The position numbers were made by a program, and so were the translations under genes. A stretch of DNA of 46,450 nucleotides from Tetmemena sp. SeJ-2015 (taxonomy: Eukaryota; Ciliophora; Spirotrichea; Sporadotrichida; Oxytrichidae), in the NCBI GenBank assembly GCA_027382625.1, contig JAJKFJ010002293.1:1-46450 (forward strand). Reading direction: 5' to 3'. The notes under the pieces were generated by a model, which had not been told where the DNA came from, did not search any database, and saw only the letters and a list, made by a program, of their open reading frames with translations. Positions 1 to 10,984 of this stretch are shown piece by piece. The stretch's first letter is position 1. Each line of letters begins with the position of its first letter.

Positions 1-3000
1 TCGAGGGGTCATGGTTATTGTGGTGTTGTGGTCTTCATCGAGGTGGTCATGGTTATTGTGGTGTTGTGGTCTTCATTAAATGGTCATGGTTATTGTGGTG
101 TTGTGGTCTTCATTAAAGTGGTCATGGTTTATTGTGGTGTTGTGGTCTTCATCGAGGTGGTCATGGTTATTGTGGTGTTGTGGTCTTCATCGAGGTGGTC
201 ATGGTTATTGTGGTGTTGTGGTCTTCATTAAATGGTAGGGTTTATTGTGGTTTTTGTGGTTTTCATCGAGGTGGTAAATGGTTATTGGGGGTGTTGGGGG
301 TCTTCTTTGAGGGGGTCATGGTTTTTTGGTGGTGTTGTGGCGTCTTTAAAAAGGGGTCATGGTGATTGGGTGTTGGGGTTTCAAAAAATGGTCGGGTTTA
401 TTGTGGTTTTTGGTCTTTTTAAAGTCATGGTTTTTTGGGGTTTTTGGGTGGTCTTCATCGGGGTGGTCATGGTTTTTTTGTGGTTTTTGGGGTCTTCATC
501 GAGGTGGTCTTTGGTTTTGTGGTGTTGTGGTCTTCTTTAAATGGTCATGGTATTGTGGTTTGTGGTTTTCATCGAGGTGGTAAATGGTTATTGTGGTTTG
601 GGGTTTTTTCATCAAAGGTGGTAAATTGGTTTTTGGGTGGTGTTGTGGTCTTAAATCGGGTGGTCATGGTTATTGGGGGTTTTTGTGGTTTCATCGAGGT
701 GGTCATGGTTATTGGGGTTTTGGGGTGGTTTTTTCATTAAAATGGTAGGGTGATTGTGGTGTTTGGTCTTCTTTCGGGGTGGTCATGGTTTAATTGTGGT
801 TTGTGGTCTTCACGAGGTGGTCAGGTTATTGTGGTTTTGTGGTCTTCATCGAGGTGGTCATGGTTATTGTGGTTTTGTGGTCTTCATGGGTGGTAAAGGG
901 TTTTATTGTGGTTTTGGGGTTTTCCCATCGAGGTGGTCATGGTTATTTTTGGTTTTTTGGTTTCATCAAAGGTAGTAAATGGGATTTGGGGTTTTTGTGG
1001 TCTTCATCGAGGTAGTCATTGTGATTGTGGTGTTGTGGTCGTAACAAAAGGGGTCAGGGTTTAAATTTTTTGGTTTGTTAATTTTTCATCGAGGTGGTAA
1101 ATGGTGATTGTGGTGTCATCGGTTTTTCGTCATGGTGTGGTTTTTGGTTATTGTGGTCTTCATCGTTGTGTTATGCTGGTTTTGGGTGTTTGTGGTTTTG
1201 TGGTGTCATTAATGTGGTCAGGGGTTAAATTGTGGTGTTGTGATTTCATCGAGGTGGTCTGGTGATTTTTGGTCGTAAATCGTTGTCGTCATGGTCGGGA
1301 TTTGGTTATTGTGGTTTTTTCATTTTTGTCGTCATAAATGCTGGATTTGGTGATTGGGGTTTTTGTGGTCTTCATAGGGGGGTCATGGTGATTGTTTGTA
1401 AAGTTTTTTCGTAAATATGCTGGTTTTGGGTTATTGTGGTTTTTCATCGTTGTGTATGGGGGTGGAAAAGGGGTTATTGTGGTCTTCATCGTTGTCGTCA
1501 GGTGCTGGTTTTTGGTGATTGTGGTGTTGGGGTCGTCATCGAGGTGGTATGGGTGTTTGGGTGGTCGTCATCGTTGTCGTCATGGTGCTGGATTTGGTTA
1601 TTGTGGTCTTCATCGTTGTCGTCATGATGCTGGATTTGGTGATTGTGGTGTTGTGGTCGTCATTAAAGTGGTCATGGTTATTGTGGTGTTGTGATCTTCA
1701 TCGAGGTGGTCATGGTGATTGTGGTCGTCATCGTTGTCGTCATGGTGCTGGATTTGGTTATTGTGGTCTTCATCGTTGTCGTCATGGTGCTGGATATGGT
1801 TATTGTGGTCTTCATCGTTGTCGTCATGGTGCTGGATTTGGTGATTGTGTTGTTGTGGTCTTCATCGAGGTGGTCATGGTGATTGTGGTTGTCATCGTTG
1901 TCGTCATGATGCTGGATTTGGTGATTGTGGTGTTGTGGTCGTCATTAATGTGGTCATGGTTATTGTGGTGTTGTGATCTTCATCGAGGTGGTCATGGTGA
2001 TTGTGGTCGTCATCGTTGTCGTCATGGTGCTGGATTTGGTTATTGTGGTCTTCATCGTTGTCGTCATGATGCTGGATTTGGTGATTGTGGTGTTGTGGTC
2101 GTCATTAAAGTGGTCATGGTTATTGTGGTGTTGTGGTCTTCATCGAGGTGGTCATGGTGATTGTGGTTGTCATCGTTGTCGTCATGATGCTGGATTTGGT
2201 GATTGTGGTGTTGTGGTCGTCATTAAAATGGTCATGGTTATTGTGGTGTTATGTTCGTCATTGAGGGGATCATGGTGATTGTGGTGTTGTGGTGTTTGTT
2301 CGTTTTTGGGGGTATTTTTGTTGGATTTTGGTGATTTGGTTTGTTCCCCATTGTGGTCATGGTTTTTGGTGGTGTTTTGTTTTTTCATCGAGGTGGTCAT
2401 GGTGATTGTGGGGGTTGTGGTTCATAAAGGGGTTCTTTGGTTTTGGGGGTGTTGTGGTTTCTCGAGGAAATCTTGTGTTTGTGGTGTTGTGGCCCGTATA
2501 AAGGGGTCAGGGTTTTGTATGTTGGGGTTTATCGAGGTAGTATTGTGATTGTGGTGTTGTGGTGTCATTTAAAAGTGGTCAGGGTTTATTTTTTGGGTGG
2601 TTTCATGAGGTGTCATTGTGATTGTGGTGTTGGGGGTTTTCCCAATCGGGGTAGTCATTGTAAAATTGTGGTGTTGTGGTCGTATAAAGTGGTCATGGTT
2701 TTTGTATTTTGGGTGGTTTCCCGGGGGAGGTAGTCATTGTGATTGTGGTTTGTGGTTTCTCGAGGTAGTCATTGTGTTTTGGGGTTTGTTGTGGTCGCAT
2801 AAAGGGGGTCAGGGTTTAATTGTGATTTTTGGGGTTTTTCATCGAGGTGGTCATTGTGATTGTGGTTTTGTGGTCTTCATCGAGGTAGTCATTGGGATTG
2901 TGGTGTTGTGGTCGTCACTAAAGTGGTCATGGTTATTGTGGTTTTGTGGTCTTCATCGAGGTAGTCATGGTGATTGTGGTTTTGTGGTCTTCATCGAGGT

Positions 3001-4145
3001 AGTCATGGTGATTGTGGTTTTGTGGTCTTCATCGAGGTAGTCATGGTTATTGTGGTTTTGTGGTCTTCATCGAGGTGGTCATGGTTATTGTGGTTTTGTG
3101 GTCTTAATGGGGTATCAGGTAAATTGTGGTTTTGTGGTTTTTCATCGGGGAAAGTCATTGTGATTTTTGGTGTTGGGGTTTCTTTAAAAAATGGGTATGG
3201 TTATTGGGGTTGTTGGGGTCTTATTAAATGGTCATGGTGATTGTGGTGTTGTGGTCGTCACTAAAGTGGTCATGGTTATTGTGATGTTGTGGTCTTCATC
3301 GAGGTAGTCATTGTGATTGTGGTGTTGTGGTCGTCACGAAAGTGTTCATGGTTATTATAATTTTGTGGTCTTCATCGAGGTGGTCATTGTGATTATGGTG
3401 TTGTGGTCGTCACTAAAGTGGTCATGGTTATTGTGGTGTTGTGGTCTTCATCGAGGTAGTCATTGTGATTGTGGTGTTGTGGTCGTCACTAAAGTGGTCA
3501 TGGTTATTGGGGTTTTTTGGCTTCTTTCGGGGTTTATCATTGGGATTTTTGGGTGTTGGGGTCGCATTTAAAGTGGTCATGGTTATTGTGATGTTGTGGT
3601 CTTCATCGAGGTAGTCATTGTGAATTGTGGTGTTGTGGTCTTCATCGAGGTAGTCATTGTGATTGTGGTGTTGTGGTCGTCACTAAAGTGGTCATGGTTA
3701 TTGTGATGTTTTGGTCTTCATCGAGGTAGTTATTGTGATTGTGGTGTTGTGGCCCGTCAAAAAGGGGAAAAATGGTTTTTGTGGTGTTGTGGTTTCACAA
3801 GGTGGTCAGGGTTTAAATTGGGGTGGTTTTGGGGGTTCTTCATGAGGTAGTCTGGTGATTGTGGTGTTGTGGTCGTCATTAAAGTAATCATGGTTATTGT
3901 GGTGTTGTGGTCGTCATTGAGGCGGTCATGGTTATTGTGGTGTTGTGGTGGTCATCGATGTTGTCATTTTGATAGATGTGTTTTAGTCGTCCTTTATGTC
4001 ATCGTTGTCGTGATCGTTGTAGTTATGTTTATTGTGGTGCTTGTGGTAGTATTCGTCATGTTCGTTATCATTGCTGACATGTTCGCATTGGTTATAGTCC
4101 TTGTGGTCGTTGTGGTCGTTGCGTTTTTCCTTGCCAATATAATCC
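1..4145. repeat. G/T-rich satellite array, 38-bp basic unit
   Basis: Tandem copies of a 38-bp unit whose core reads GTCATGGTTATTGTGGTG followed by TTGTGGTCTTCATCGAGGTG. Unit starts fall near 1, 38, 76 and 113. The plus strand is nearly free of C, giving extreme strand asymmetry. Because 38 is not a multiple of 3, the frame rotates at each copy, so the many small Val/Trp/His-rich open frames here are repeat artefacts. Copies at 1-230, 1500-2260 and 2840-3760 are regular; copies at about 230-1450 and 2280-2830 are ragged with lengthened G and T runs. The array fades out between 3940 and 4145 into unique A/T-rich DNA. Confidence 0.95.
1560..2250. repeat. Higher-order repeat block, 282-bp period
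   Basis: Inside the satellite, 38-bp units alternate with longer variants carrying GTGCTGGATTTGG and with short variants carrying GTCGTCATCGTTGTC. The composite pattern recurs with a 282-bp shift: the marker GTGATCTTCATCGAGG lies at 1691 and again at 1973. As 282 is divisible by three, a 213-codon open frame appears at 1519-2160; I regard it as a by-product of the period. Confidence 0.85.
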
Positions 4146-4260
4146 TTCATTTAATACCATCATTAGTGTAAAGAACGTTGAGATCCACCCCTTATACTGT
4201 TACCAATTTTCACTTTTACCCAAGTTATATGGATTAATTACTATTCTATCCTTAGTGTTA

Positions 4261-4584
4261 CTGAATCTTCTTGTAGAGTTTTTTGGAACACATGATAATG
4301 TGACTGATCACAATTAACATTTGAGTTGGTACCTTCTGTAAATGTATCAATGCATTAACCAATATGACTAAGATAACGGGACTATTTACGACTATTTGGG
4401 ATTCTATTGAGTTTGATATTAAGCTGTTATTGATATCGATCATATGTATCTAGAAGATGATGAATATGATATTGGTAATCAATAACTATGTAAAGATTTT
4501 TTCGCCGCTGAATACTATGCTCAAATCGAGGAAGAGGAAGTGGGTCCATTTAAAGATGCACTTGCTGAATCGTCAACATGGTGA
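4261..4584 (+). CDS. Acidic/aromatic reading frame next to the satellite, two in-frame TGA
   Basis: A 107-codon frame ending at TGA 4582. It reads several TAA codons as Gln and contains two in-frame TGA triplets (4408 and 4414). Composition is protein-like, with a hydrophobic start (LVLLNLLVEFFG) and an Asp/Glu/Tyr-rich second half (MYLEDDEYDIGNQ, QIEEEEVGPFKDA). No family is recognised and no ATG was found upstream before the satellite. If TGA were read as Trp the frame would be unbroken; if TGA only terminates, this is a decayed gene. It is the first non-repetitive frame after the array. Confidence 0.4.
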
Positions 4585-4818
4585 CAACACTGTGGCTTAT
4601 AAGTGATGCTAATGCCACACATCGTGTTATTTTTCTATTGATCCCTTTATTTGTGTCTCTACAATTAATGGGTTGATTTTTTCGAAGTTCCATTCTATCT
4701 TCCTTTCAGAAGTAAAATGGAAGATGCCTTGGGAGATTTTACTGTAAGATGTGAATATTAAAATGTAGTAAAAGATGATAAATGCCTAGAGAATATTAGA
4801 TAAAAATCAGTATTATGA

Positions 4819-5106
4819 AGCCGGCATTTCCTATTCTCTTTGATTGTAAATAAATACGCAGAGAAATATTAAATTAGTATACAGCATGAAGTGAGGATAG
4901 AGTGTGAAGAGGATATAACGGAGTGCTTCTTAGAAAAATATATTTATTTTCATGAGGATGTAGTACTGATTGTTAATAGAACTGTTGCATATAAAAGCAT
5001 ATGGCTGCAGTCTGACATATTCTTTATGAGAATTACCTTTGGAGAATTATATAAAAAGATTTATATAAATACCCTGAATAGCTTTTCTACCTTCTAAAGA
5101 GGCTGA
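4819..5106 (+). CDS. Unidentified frame, about 95 codons
   Basis: Open between TGA 4816 and TGA 5104, with TAA read as Gln. The clearest part is charged and aliphatic (IECEEDITECF, YIYFHEDVVLIVNR, FFMRITFGELYKK). An ATG-like start is not obvious; the nearest candidate is near 4888. A second frame over the same DNA is also open if TGA is allowed, so the choice rests on amino-acid composition. No domain recognised. Confidence 0.35.
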
Positions 5107-5737
5107 AATCCTTAATTTATGTACTTCTTTAGTAGCTATAAAGGAGGGCAACTACTTTAATGATATTTTATTGTAAATACTTCAGCTCTATACTTCTCAC
5201 ATGACTCTAAATACTGTCTATCTTAAATGAATAAATATGGCCCTAATCCTTCCAATAACATTTATTTACTCTTTGTATACCGTAGACTTCGATAGTCCAT
5301 GCTTTTACACTCTTAGAAAAGAAAGAATTTTATTAAATTTATCAACCAGAAAAAATAAATAAAATAAGCATTCAGCTTAATTCTTTCATTCTCACTCTCA
5401 GAGATCATGCTCACTAGTAGCTTCCCCTCGTTCTAACTTTAAAATTTTTGAAATAAAAACAAAACCCATTCCCTTTAGTCAGTCTCGCTATCATCAGCTT
5501 TTTGCCATTATTAACTCTGGAATCTTCCTTTATACTTCCTTTTGGAATATTCTCTGAAAGTTTACTCCCAGCCTTTCATGCTGGTCGAAGTTCTACTGTG
5601 CTTAGTACAGAAGAGCGATTTGCATCTACCAGTAAACGTTCTAAGAACTCTACCTACTTATTGCAGCACTCGAAGATCTGCCATAGTGATTAATGAAGAA
5701 AAATTCTAGGTGAAATTTTATAATCAAATCTAATTTA
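5107..5737. other. A/T-rich spacer
   Basis: No gene that I can support. A short open frame at 5502-5693 lacks a recognisable motif. Confidence 0.4.
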
Positions 5738-6393
5738 TCATTATTTTTTGAACAATGTCTTGAGTTTCTTTGAAATGTCTTCTGGGTCCAAAATTTCATC
5801 TTTGAATTGAATGAGGTAGTCTATGAACCATTTATGATTCTTGGTGTAACCACAAGATATGAAGCAGCCTCAATGTTGCGTGTTGAGCTACTATGTGAGT
5901 GTCAGGAGAGTGTCTTGGAGGAAATCACCTTTAAATAAAGAGACCCATGGAGTATATGTCAAACGAGGCCTTGGCCGTTTGTAACTCTACTTCCTCGCAA
6001 TGCCTGATCAAAGGAAGGGGCAATAAAAATAGTCCATGCATTCCTTGACAGTTTTTCTTGCATGACGAAGGTTGCACAAGAAGACCTCTGGTGGGGACTT
6101 TCCTATTTTACTCAAGAATGAGGACTGAGATATAGCGATGCTGAGCACATTGCTGCTGCACTGCTAAGGCTATGCTGACATCATAAAAAGCTCCTCAATG
6201 AGATTCCTGAATATGACGGGGTTTTGTGTGAATCTTGCGAAGCTGTAGTCATGCTCTCTATAGATGAATAGTATTTCATTCCGCCACTGATCTCATCGAG
6301 TCCTTGAATGCCTCTAGGTAAGTGGTAGCCTTGATGCCATTGAATAATCATTCTCTCGGTTTCCTTTAGATCCCGCTTGTTGAAGTGCAAATG
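5738..6393 (-). pseudogene. Divergent protein-kinase-like remnant
   Basis: Read on the minus strand with TAR=Gln, successive frames give a kinase-like order: an N-terminal stretch around HLPRGIQGLDE, a hinge-like piece (ILFIYREHDYSFARF), a helix (IFRNLIEELF), a catalytic-loop-position segment (KSPPEVFLCNLRH), then a subdomain IX-like piece (TAKASFDIYSMGLFI) and a C-terminal tail ending DEILDPEDISKKLKTLF before TAA-TGA at 5738. At least two frame changes are needed, and the HRD and DFG motifs are not recognisable. The assignment rests mainly on the subdomain IX resemblance (D-x-Y-S-x-G); an unrelated gene is possible. Confidence 0.35.
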
Positions 6394-7050
6394 GGACTTC
6401 TTGACTCACAGATACTACTGAGGCTCTCAAAAAAGTTGGATCTAGATGAATAGATGCTTCAAGATCTTATTGAGCTCCTAAAGAATCGTGAAATTGGCTT
6501 TGAGCTCGACCAAAGTTATAGCAATACTTTCGCTGGTTCTCATAAAGGGGTCTCCATAATTAGGGCAGTGAAGTTTTGTCTCTTGTTGCTATTAAAGCAA
6601 GAGTCCGTGAGCAGGATCTATGCACGGGCATTACGGGTCTTCTGATGGGAGCGAGGGATGAGGAAAATGCAGAGAGGGGAGCCTGCTACAACTTGGTCTT
6701 AAGAGAAGGAATCTTGGTTGAGAGCGATTTATGACCACAGTCAGGCTTAGCCTACCTCTCCATGAGTGGGCAGTACTATAAGTCCATGAGAAACTCTGAA
6801 CTAGTATGTCCCTCTGATTATTTACAGTTGATTGTAGCCCAGGGTGCATTCATGGACCGAGGCATGCCTTTTAAGCTCCTTAGGCTTGAGACTCTGTGGA
6901 AATAACTACACTTGGCAGAAGCCTGGCCATTTAAACTTTCTACTCCCTGGACTTGGCAATGATTCTTATTAGAACCAGACGAAAGGGTATGAGAGGCTGC
7001 CCCATCAACGTCCTGAGATTACCTTCCACTCTCCATATTGAATTGTAAAT
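6373..7050 (+). pseudogene. Unidentified gene remnant with one frameshift
   Basis: The first part (6373-6640) reads a Leu-rich helical segment (GLLDSQILLRLSKKLDLDEQ, DLIELLKNREIGFEL). Near 6640 the coding signal moves by one base into MGARDEENAERGACYNLV, AYLSMSGQYYKSMRNSE and DYLQLIVAQGAFMDRG. Further downstream a Trp/Leu-rich stretch carries three in-frame TGA within 30 codons (about 6955-7050). Helical repeats of ARM/TPR type are possible but not demonstrated. Confidence 0.4.
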
Positions 7051-7387
7051 AATTCTTATTTATTAATCACAGGCTTATTTTAGTCGCCCATTTTACGATA
7101 GCCAGGCCTAGTTTCTCCATGCAAGCTTCAAGGCTAGTGTTATCATCCAATTCTATCATGGTAAGTAAATGTCCCATTAAATTCCTTTATAAAATGTCCT
7201 CTCACATCTCAAATTATTTTTTCTATTGAAGAAAGACAGCAGCGTTATAAAACTCTAAATTATACATTCCTGCGTTCTTTTAAGCGAGTCATATGGCATT
7301 CAGCTTGAATGAACCTGGTGACCAAATATTATGCCTGGAAAACACAGCCAGTCTTAATTACGAATAAAAGGAGCTCTACTAGAGCTG
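7051..7387. other. A/T-rich spacer
   Basis: No supported gene; leads into kinase-fragment repeat copy A. Confidence 0.4.
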
Positions 7388-7800
7388 AGAATTTAATGAA
7401 GAAAAAAAAATAAATTATGGAATTAAGTATAATGAGAAGAATCTTTAGCAGTTAAAGTGTATTAAATTTATATATAAAATACCACAATTCGTTAGAGAAT
7501 GAAATTCTAAGAACTTTTAATGCTTGCAATTTTTGAATGAGAGATCTAATTTCAGAGTGATGCGCAACACAAGTAGAATTAAAATTTATATCAGGAATTT
7601 AATAGAGTGCACTCTCCATATCTCGTTACTGAGAGATGCAAAGAGATAATTAAAGAAGAATATCACATTAAATTTTGATTGGCTATCGAACAAGCTGTAT
7701 TTCAGGAGATGATCTGTGATTTCAACTGTCACCCTGTTGCAGAGACCGACTTATAATTTTAATCAATCACCAATTTTAATTAAAAAAATCGCAATTATAT
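7388..7800 (+). repeat. Dispersed kinase-fragment repeat, copy A
   Basis: Diverged copy of the element also present at 22966-23365(+) and 43953-44355(-). Shared landmarks in order are a GAGAATTTA block that encodes the ENL of a degenerate catalytic loop (AENLMKKK here), a TTCTAAGAACTTTT-like block, a CATATCTCGTTACTGAGAG block, and a closing TTTTAATCAATCACC block. Copy A is too eroded to show the SDIWSLG motif seen in copy C. The conservation of the non-coding tail shows these are duplicates of one DNA segment. Confidence 0.6.
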
Positions 7801-8611
7801 TTAACATTTAAGCAGTAATAAAAGCTTATGATAACTCAAATAAAAATACAGTCATTTCATAGGAGGCTGGGGGGGTGAAGTTAACCTTCAAATTTTAATA
7901 TTTTATTAAAAAATCTCAAATTATGCTTGAGAAAAAATGCGCAATTATTAAGATTTATTAAGATTAAAATTATTTCACTGGGTCAAAAATAGATTCTCAA
8001 AAAAATAGGGTTTTAGCTATTTTTGTCGCTAAGTAAAACATGTTATGTTCGATAATCATACTAGATGTATTTTACAGTTAGAGAAAAAGTCCTTCATTAT
8101 TATAATTATGAATGCAGATAAGGGGGAGCTCTGCTAACATATAATTATAAGCATCATCTTTCTTTCAAAAGAGATAATAAATTTAAAATTTATCTAAACA
8201 TTTTTAGTGAATTTTGTCTAATTATTTTATATTTATTTAATACCTAAAAATAAATATCCCCTCTATGAAATGCCTCTATTACAAGGGTGCTTTACAAAGA
8301 GATTTATAGTTTGATAATTCTTAAGTAGTAGAAGATTTATATTTAACTGATTAAACTTAGATTATAATTCATATATACTTTTTAAAAAATATATTCTTAA
8401 CAAATTCATTTTTGACAAAAGCTTAAAATCTGAAATAGCATAAAACTTTCTATAAGATTATTTACCCACAAATCTCTCAATTTTAGGGCATCTTTTTGCC
8501 AGTTTTAGCCTAGGATACATGTTTAAAGCAAGATTTTTATTTAGGGTGGGGGGGGAGAGGTTAACTTCTGTCCCTCCAGGAGGGCTAGACAAGAAGGACT
8601 TGAAACCAGTC
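7801..8611. other. A/T-rich spacer
   Basis: Very A/T-rich, with a G run at 7868 and another at 8547. No gene or structured RNA that I can support. Confidence 0.4.
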
Positions 8612-9390
8612 ATGATGAACTTGAATAAGAGAACGAACACTCAGTATAAATCAGAGTCATATCGTCTACAGTAAGCAGCTGGGATCGAAGTTCAGTTCCA
8701 AAGAGAACCTCTCCTCCTACCTCAAGTTCCAAGATTAGTCTCTCCACAAAGCTCACCATGCTATAGCAGGCTTCCACCTGCTCATCCTAAAGAGAGCCAT
8801 TCTCCGCTACCTTCGACTTGCTCAAATTATTAGGATCTGCTGATTAAAAGGGATGAGCTTATCTCAATGAAAGTACTAAGCTATCCTGAGCTCTCGATGG
8901 CGAACTTATTCGAGATGCTGAGAGGAGAGAAAGAGCTACTCAAGTACCTAAACTAATACGATATGAGGGAGCTGCCTGAACGCAGCTTTATGCATTAAGT
9001 CCTAGACAATACCTAAAGGACTCCATACACAAGTTTTTCCATGCATAACAGCAGCTCAGAATGTCAGGTAGACTCGAGGAAGAGAAGTTAGAAGCTGTTA
9101 AGATGAGATCGGAGATGATCCAAAGCCCGGAAGCTCAGCCTTTCTATTCATGTAAGAATTCCAACTACTTAAGGTTGTGAACTTTGAAATGAAGGGCAAA
9201 ATTTTTTGATTGTTGTAGGCCACCTCTACCTAGATGCGTCAATAGGAGAAGCTCAAGCGTTTGAGATCAATTATGTCGAGGGGGAAATGGACGACAATCT
9301 CATGGGAGCAATATTAGTGGAGGACTGAGGCAACTTGACTATGACCTTGGACTGCTGAGATTGTCTATTGAGAAATGGAAACTAGTATGA
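8612..9390 (+). pseudogene. Unidentified protein, long 5' frame then frame changes
   Basis: The first frame runs from ATG 8612 (MMNLNKRTNTQYKSES) to TGA 9104, 164 codons reading TAA/TAG as Gln without an internal TGA, which is strong evidence of coding. It is Pro/Ser/Gln-rich first, then helical (DLLIKRDELISMKVLSYPEL, YDMRELPERSFMHQVL). From about 9020 the signal shifts to a charged helix (GRLEEEKLEAVKMRSEMIQ), and near 9300 shifts again to LRQLDYDLGLLRLSIEKWK before TGA 9388. The family is unknown. Two indels or spliced micro-introns separate the parts. Confidence 0.55.
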
Positions 9391-9429
9391 TGAAAAATAG
9401 AGTAAATAAACTTTTTGTCTAAAAATTAA

Positions 9430-10165
9430 TCCAAATCACTTAAACTCACAGTCTACCATCTTCTTAAAACCACGCTGGTGCGTTGGTAATCTTATTACTC
9501 TATAGAGAGACATCTCCTCGATTGCTTTGATGCTCTTGAAAGTAAGTTCGACGTCTGGACTCTGCGTATGCTTTGGCGAAATTGCAAGAGTGATGATATA
9601 GGAGGACGTCTAGGAGCACCTGAAGTCTTTCCTAATGATGACACAATAGTCGTTGCCTCATCTCGTGCGATGATCTTTATGGTTATAGACATCTTGTGTA
9701 GGGCTAAGCTCTCAACTCTCTCGTATGAGTAGCCATAGTATTAAACTCAATCTGGTTATGATAAACCGTCGATGGATTGAAAGCAGTCTGGGCGAGCTCC
9801 GCATTGTCTGATTGGTAACTTTATCTAGCTTTCATATTTCGGTACACGTAAATTTTTTTTCTTCAGGATCTCCATCTGCTTGCGCAGACTCAAGCTATAG
9901 TCACTCTTCATTACCTGAGACTTTAAGCTGTGGGCGCGATAGATACCTGTCAGAGAGCTCTTGCTTAGTTTGACTTCCGAGTATTGGCGATGGCATGGAG
10001 AAATGCAGGCTCTAGAGATGAAAAATGCTCAGACTCCAGTCGCAGCACTGATCGCAGAGTAGGACCCATAGCCCATGTTTTCGACTGTCAGCTTCAGAGT
10101 TCTGAACCTGAGTAAGGCTATGAGTTTCAAAGCTCTGGTTTCATTGTTTATTTCCTTCGCAAATG
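9430..10165 (-). pseudogene. Unidentified minus-strand gene, frame-shifted
   Basis: The 5' part (10165-9740) reads ETRALKLIALLRFRTLKL, IYRAHSLKSQVMKSDYSLSL and a Lys-rich helix; the 3' part (about 9700-9430) reads DYCVIIRKDF, DVELTFKSIKAIEEMSLYR and ends with GFKKMVDCEF. A frame change lies near 9700, and in-frame TGA occur in both halves. A second frame over the 5' half is also nearly open, so the residue assignment there is uncertain. No family recognised. Confidence 0.4.
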
Positions 10166-10205
10166 TAAAAATCAATAAAAACTAAATAAATTCTTTTTTT
10201 ACCCT

Positions 10206-10529
10206 TCATCTTCTTAAATTATTTTAGATTAAGGCTTTTCTACTCATTTCTTGACGTCCTTTACATCGTTAAGAGAGTCGGAAACAAGTTTTCTCTTCAG
10301 TGAAGTAATTGGGAACTTGTGCTGCATCACCATAGAAGCTGTCAGTTTATTGCTCGTCATTAGCTTTCTCTTTGCCACTGTTTTTTAGCCAAGGGGGAAG
10401 AAATTTTTGCTCAAGTTTATTCCGAATATTTACTTTTATCATTTCAGAGTAAAAACAGAAGTTGCTCGTTCGCTTTAAAACATGCGCATACATCTTAAAC
10501 ATGCAAGAATTCAATGAGAATTGTAACAA
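10206..10529 (-). CDS. Small basic protein, 107 codons, complete
   Basis: An uninterrupted frame ending at TGA (complement of 10206-10208). It reads TAA as Gln three times, the first immediately after GKEKANDEQ. The start used is a TTG at 10529; the frame is open further upstream, so the true start is unknown. The sequence is Lys/Arg/Cys-containing (MYAHVLKRTSNFCFYSEM, VNIRNKLEQKFLPPWLKN). No domain recognised. Absence of TGA over 107 codons in A/T-rich DNA supports a real gene moderately. Confidence 0.45.
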
Positions 10530-10984
10530 TTTACTTTTAAATAAAATCGAAGCTGTTCTTATTTTAAAGCCAATTAATTACTCGAATTGAAATAAAGATT
10601 CGAAATGGAACAGAAACATATAAGAATCAGACAATGAAAGTATAAGCAAGATTCGTCAAACTATGAGATACAAGTTATTTTTTATTCAATTGAAAGGATT
10701 TTGCATCCCAAATTCGACTTGGATAACATTAATTCTGGAAAAAGTAAAAGTATATCGTCACTTGTGGTATTTATTACTATTTAACTTAAGGGGTATCGTA
10801 GTTTGAACAAGATGGGGTATATTAAATGTTGTCGAACAATTTAATAATAAGCCATCTTTTTTTTATTTATTTAACTCTACAGAATTAGACTCTATTTTAG
10901 CCTACTTAATAAATTGTCATAAATAAATACAGATACGAGTAGTGATAAATGCGACAAGTAGCTACTATTATAGCTATGCGATTG
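10530..10984. other. A/T-rich spacer
   Basis: Nothing supported. Confidence 0.35.

Noticed and set aside
1..1450. Ciliate telomere (TTTTGGGG-type) at the left end
   Set aside because: G/T runs here are irregular variants of the 38-bp unit, not a regular telomeric octamer.
28..3571. Many open frames of 60-213 codons in the satellite
   Set aside because: The same Val/Trp/His/Gly-rich peptides recur with the repeat, frames rotate with each 38-bp unit, and the one long frame follows from the 282-bp period.
3869..4171. Hydrophobic frame at the array edge that looks like a transmembrane protein
   Set aside because: It is a read-through of degenerate GTCGTTGTGG units, which encode Val/Ile/Met by composition.
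4886..5100. Alternative plus-strand frame reading through TGA (KNIFIFMRMQYW...)
   Set aside because: When all three stops are allowed every frame looks open; the neighbouring frame without TGA has more natural composition.
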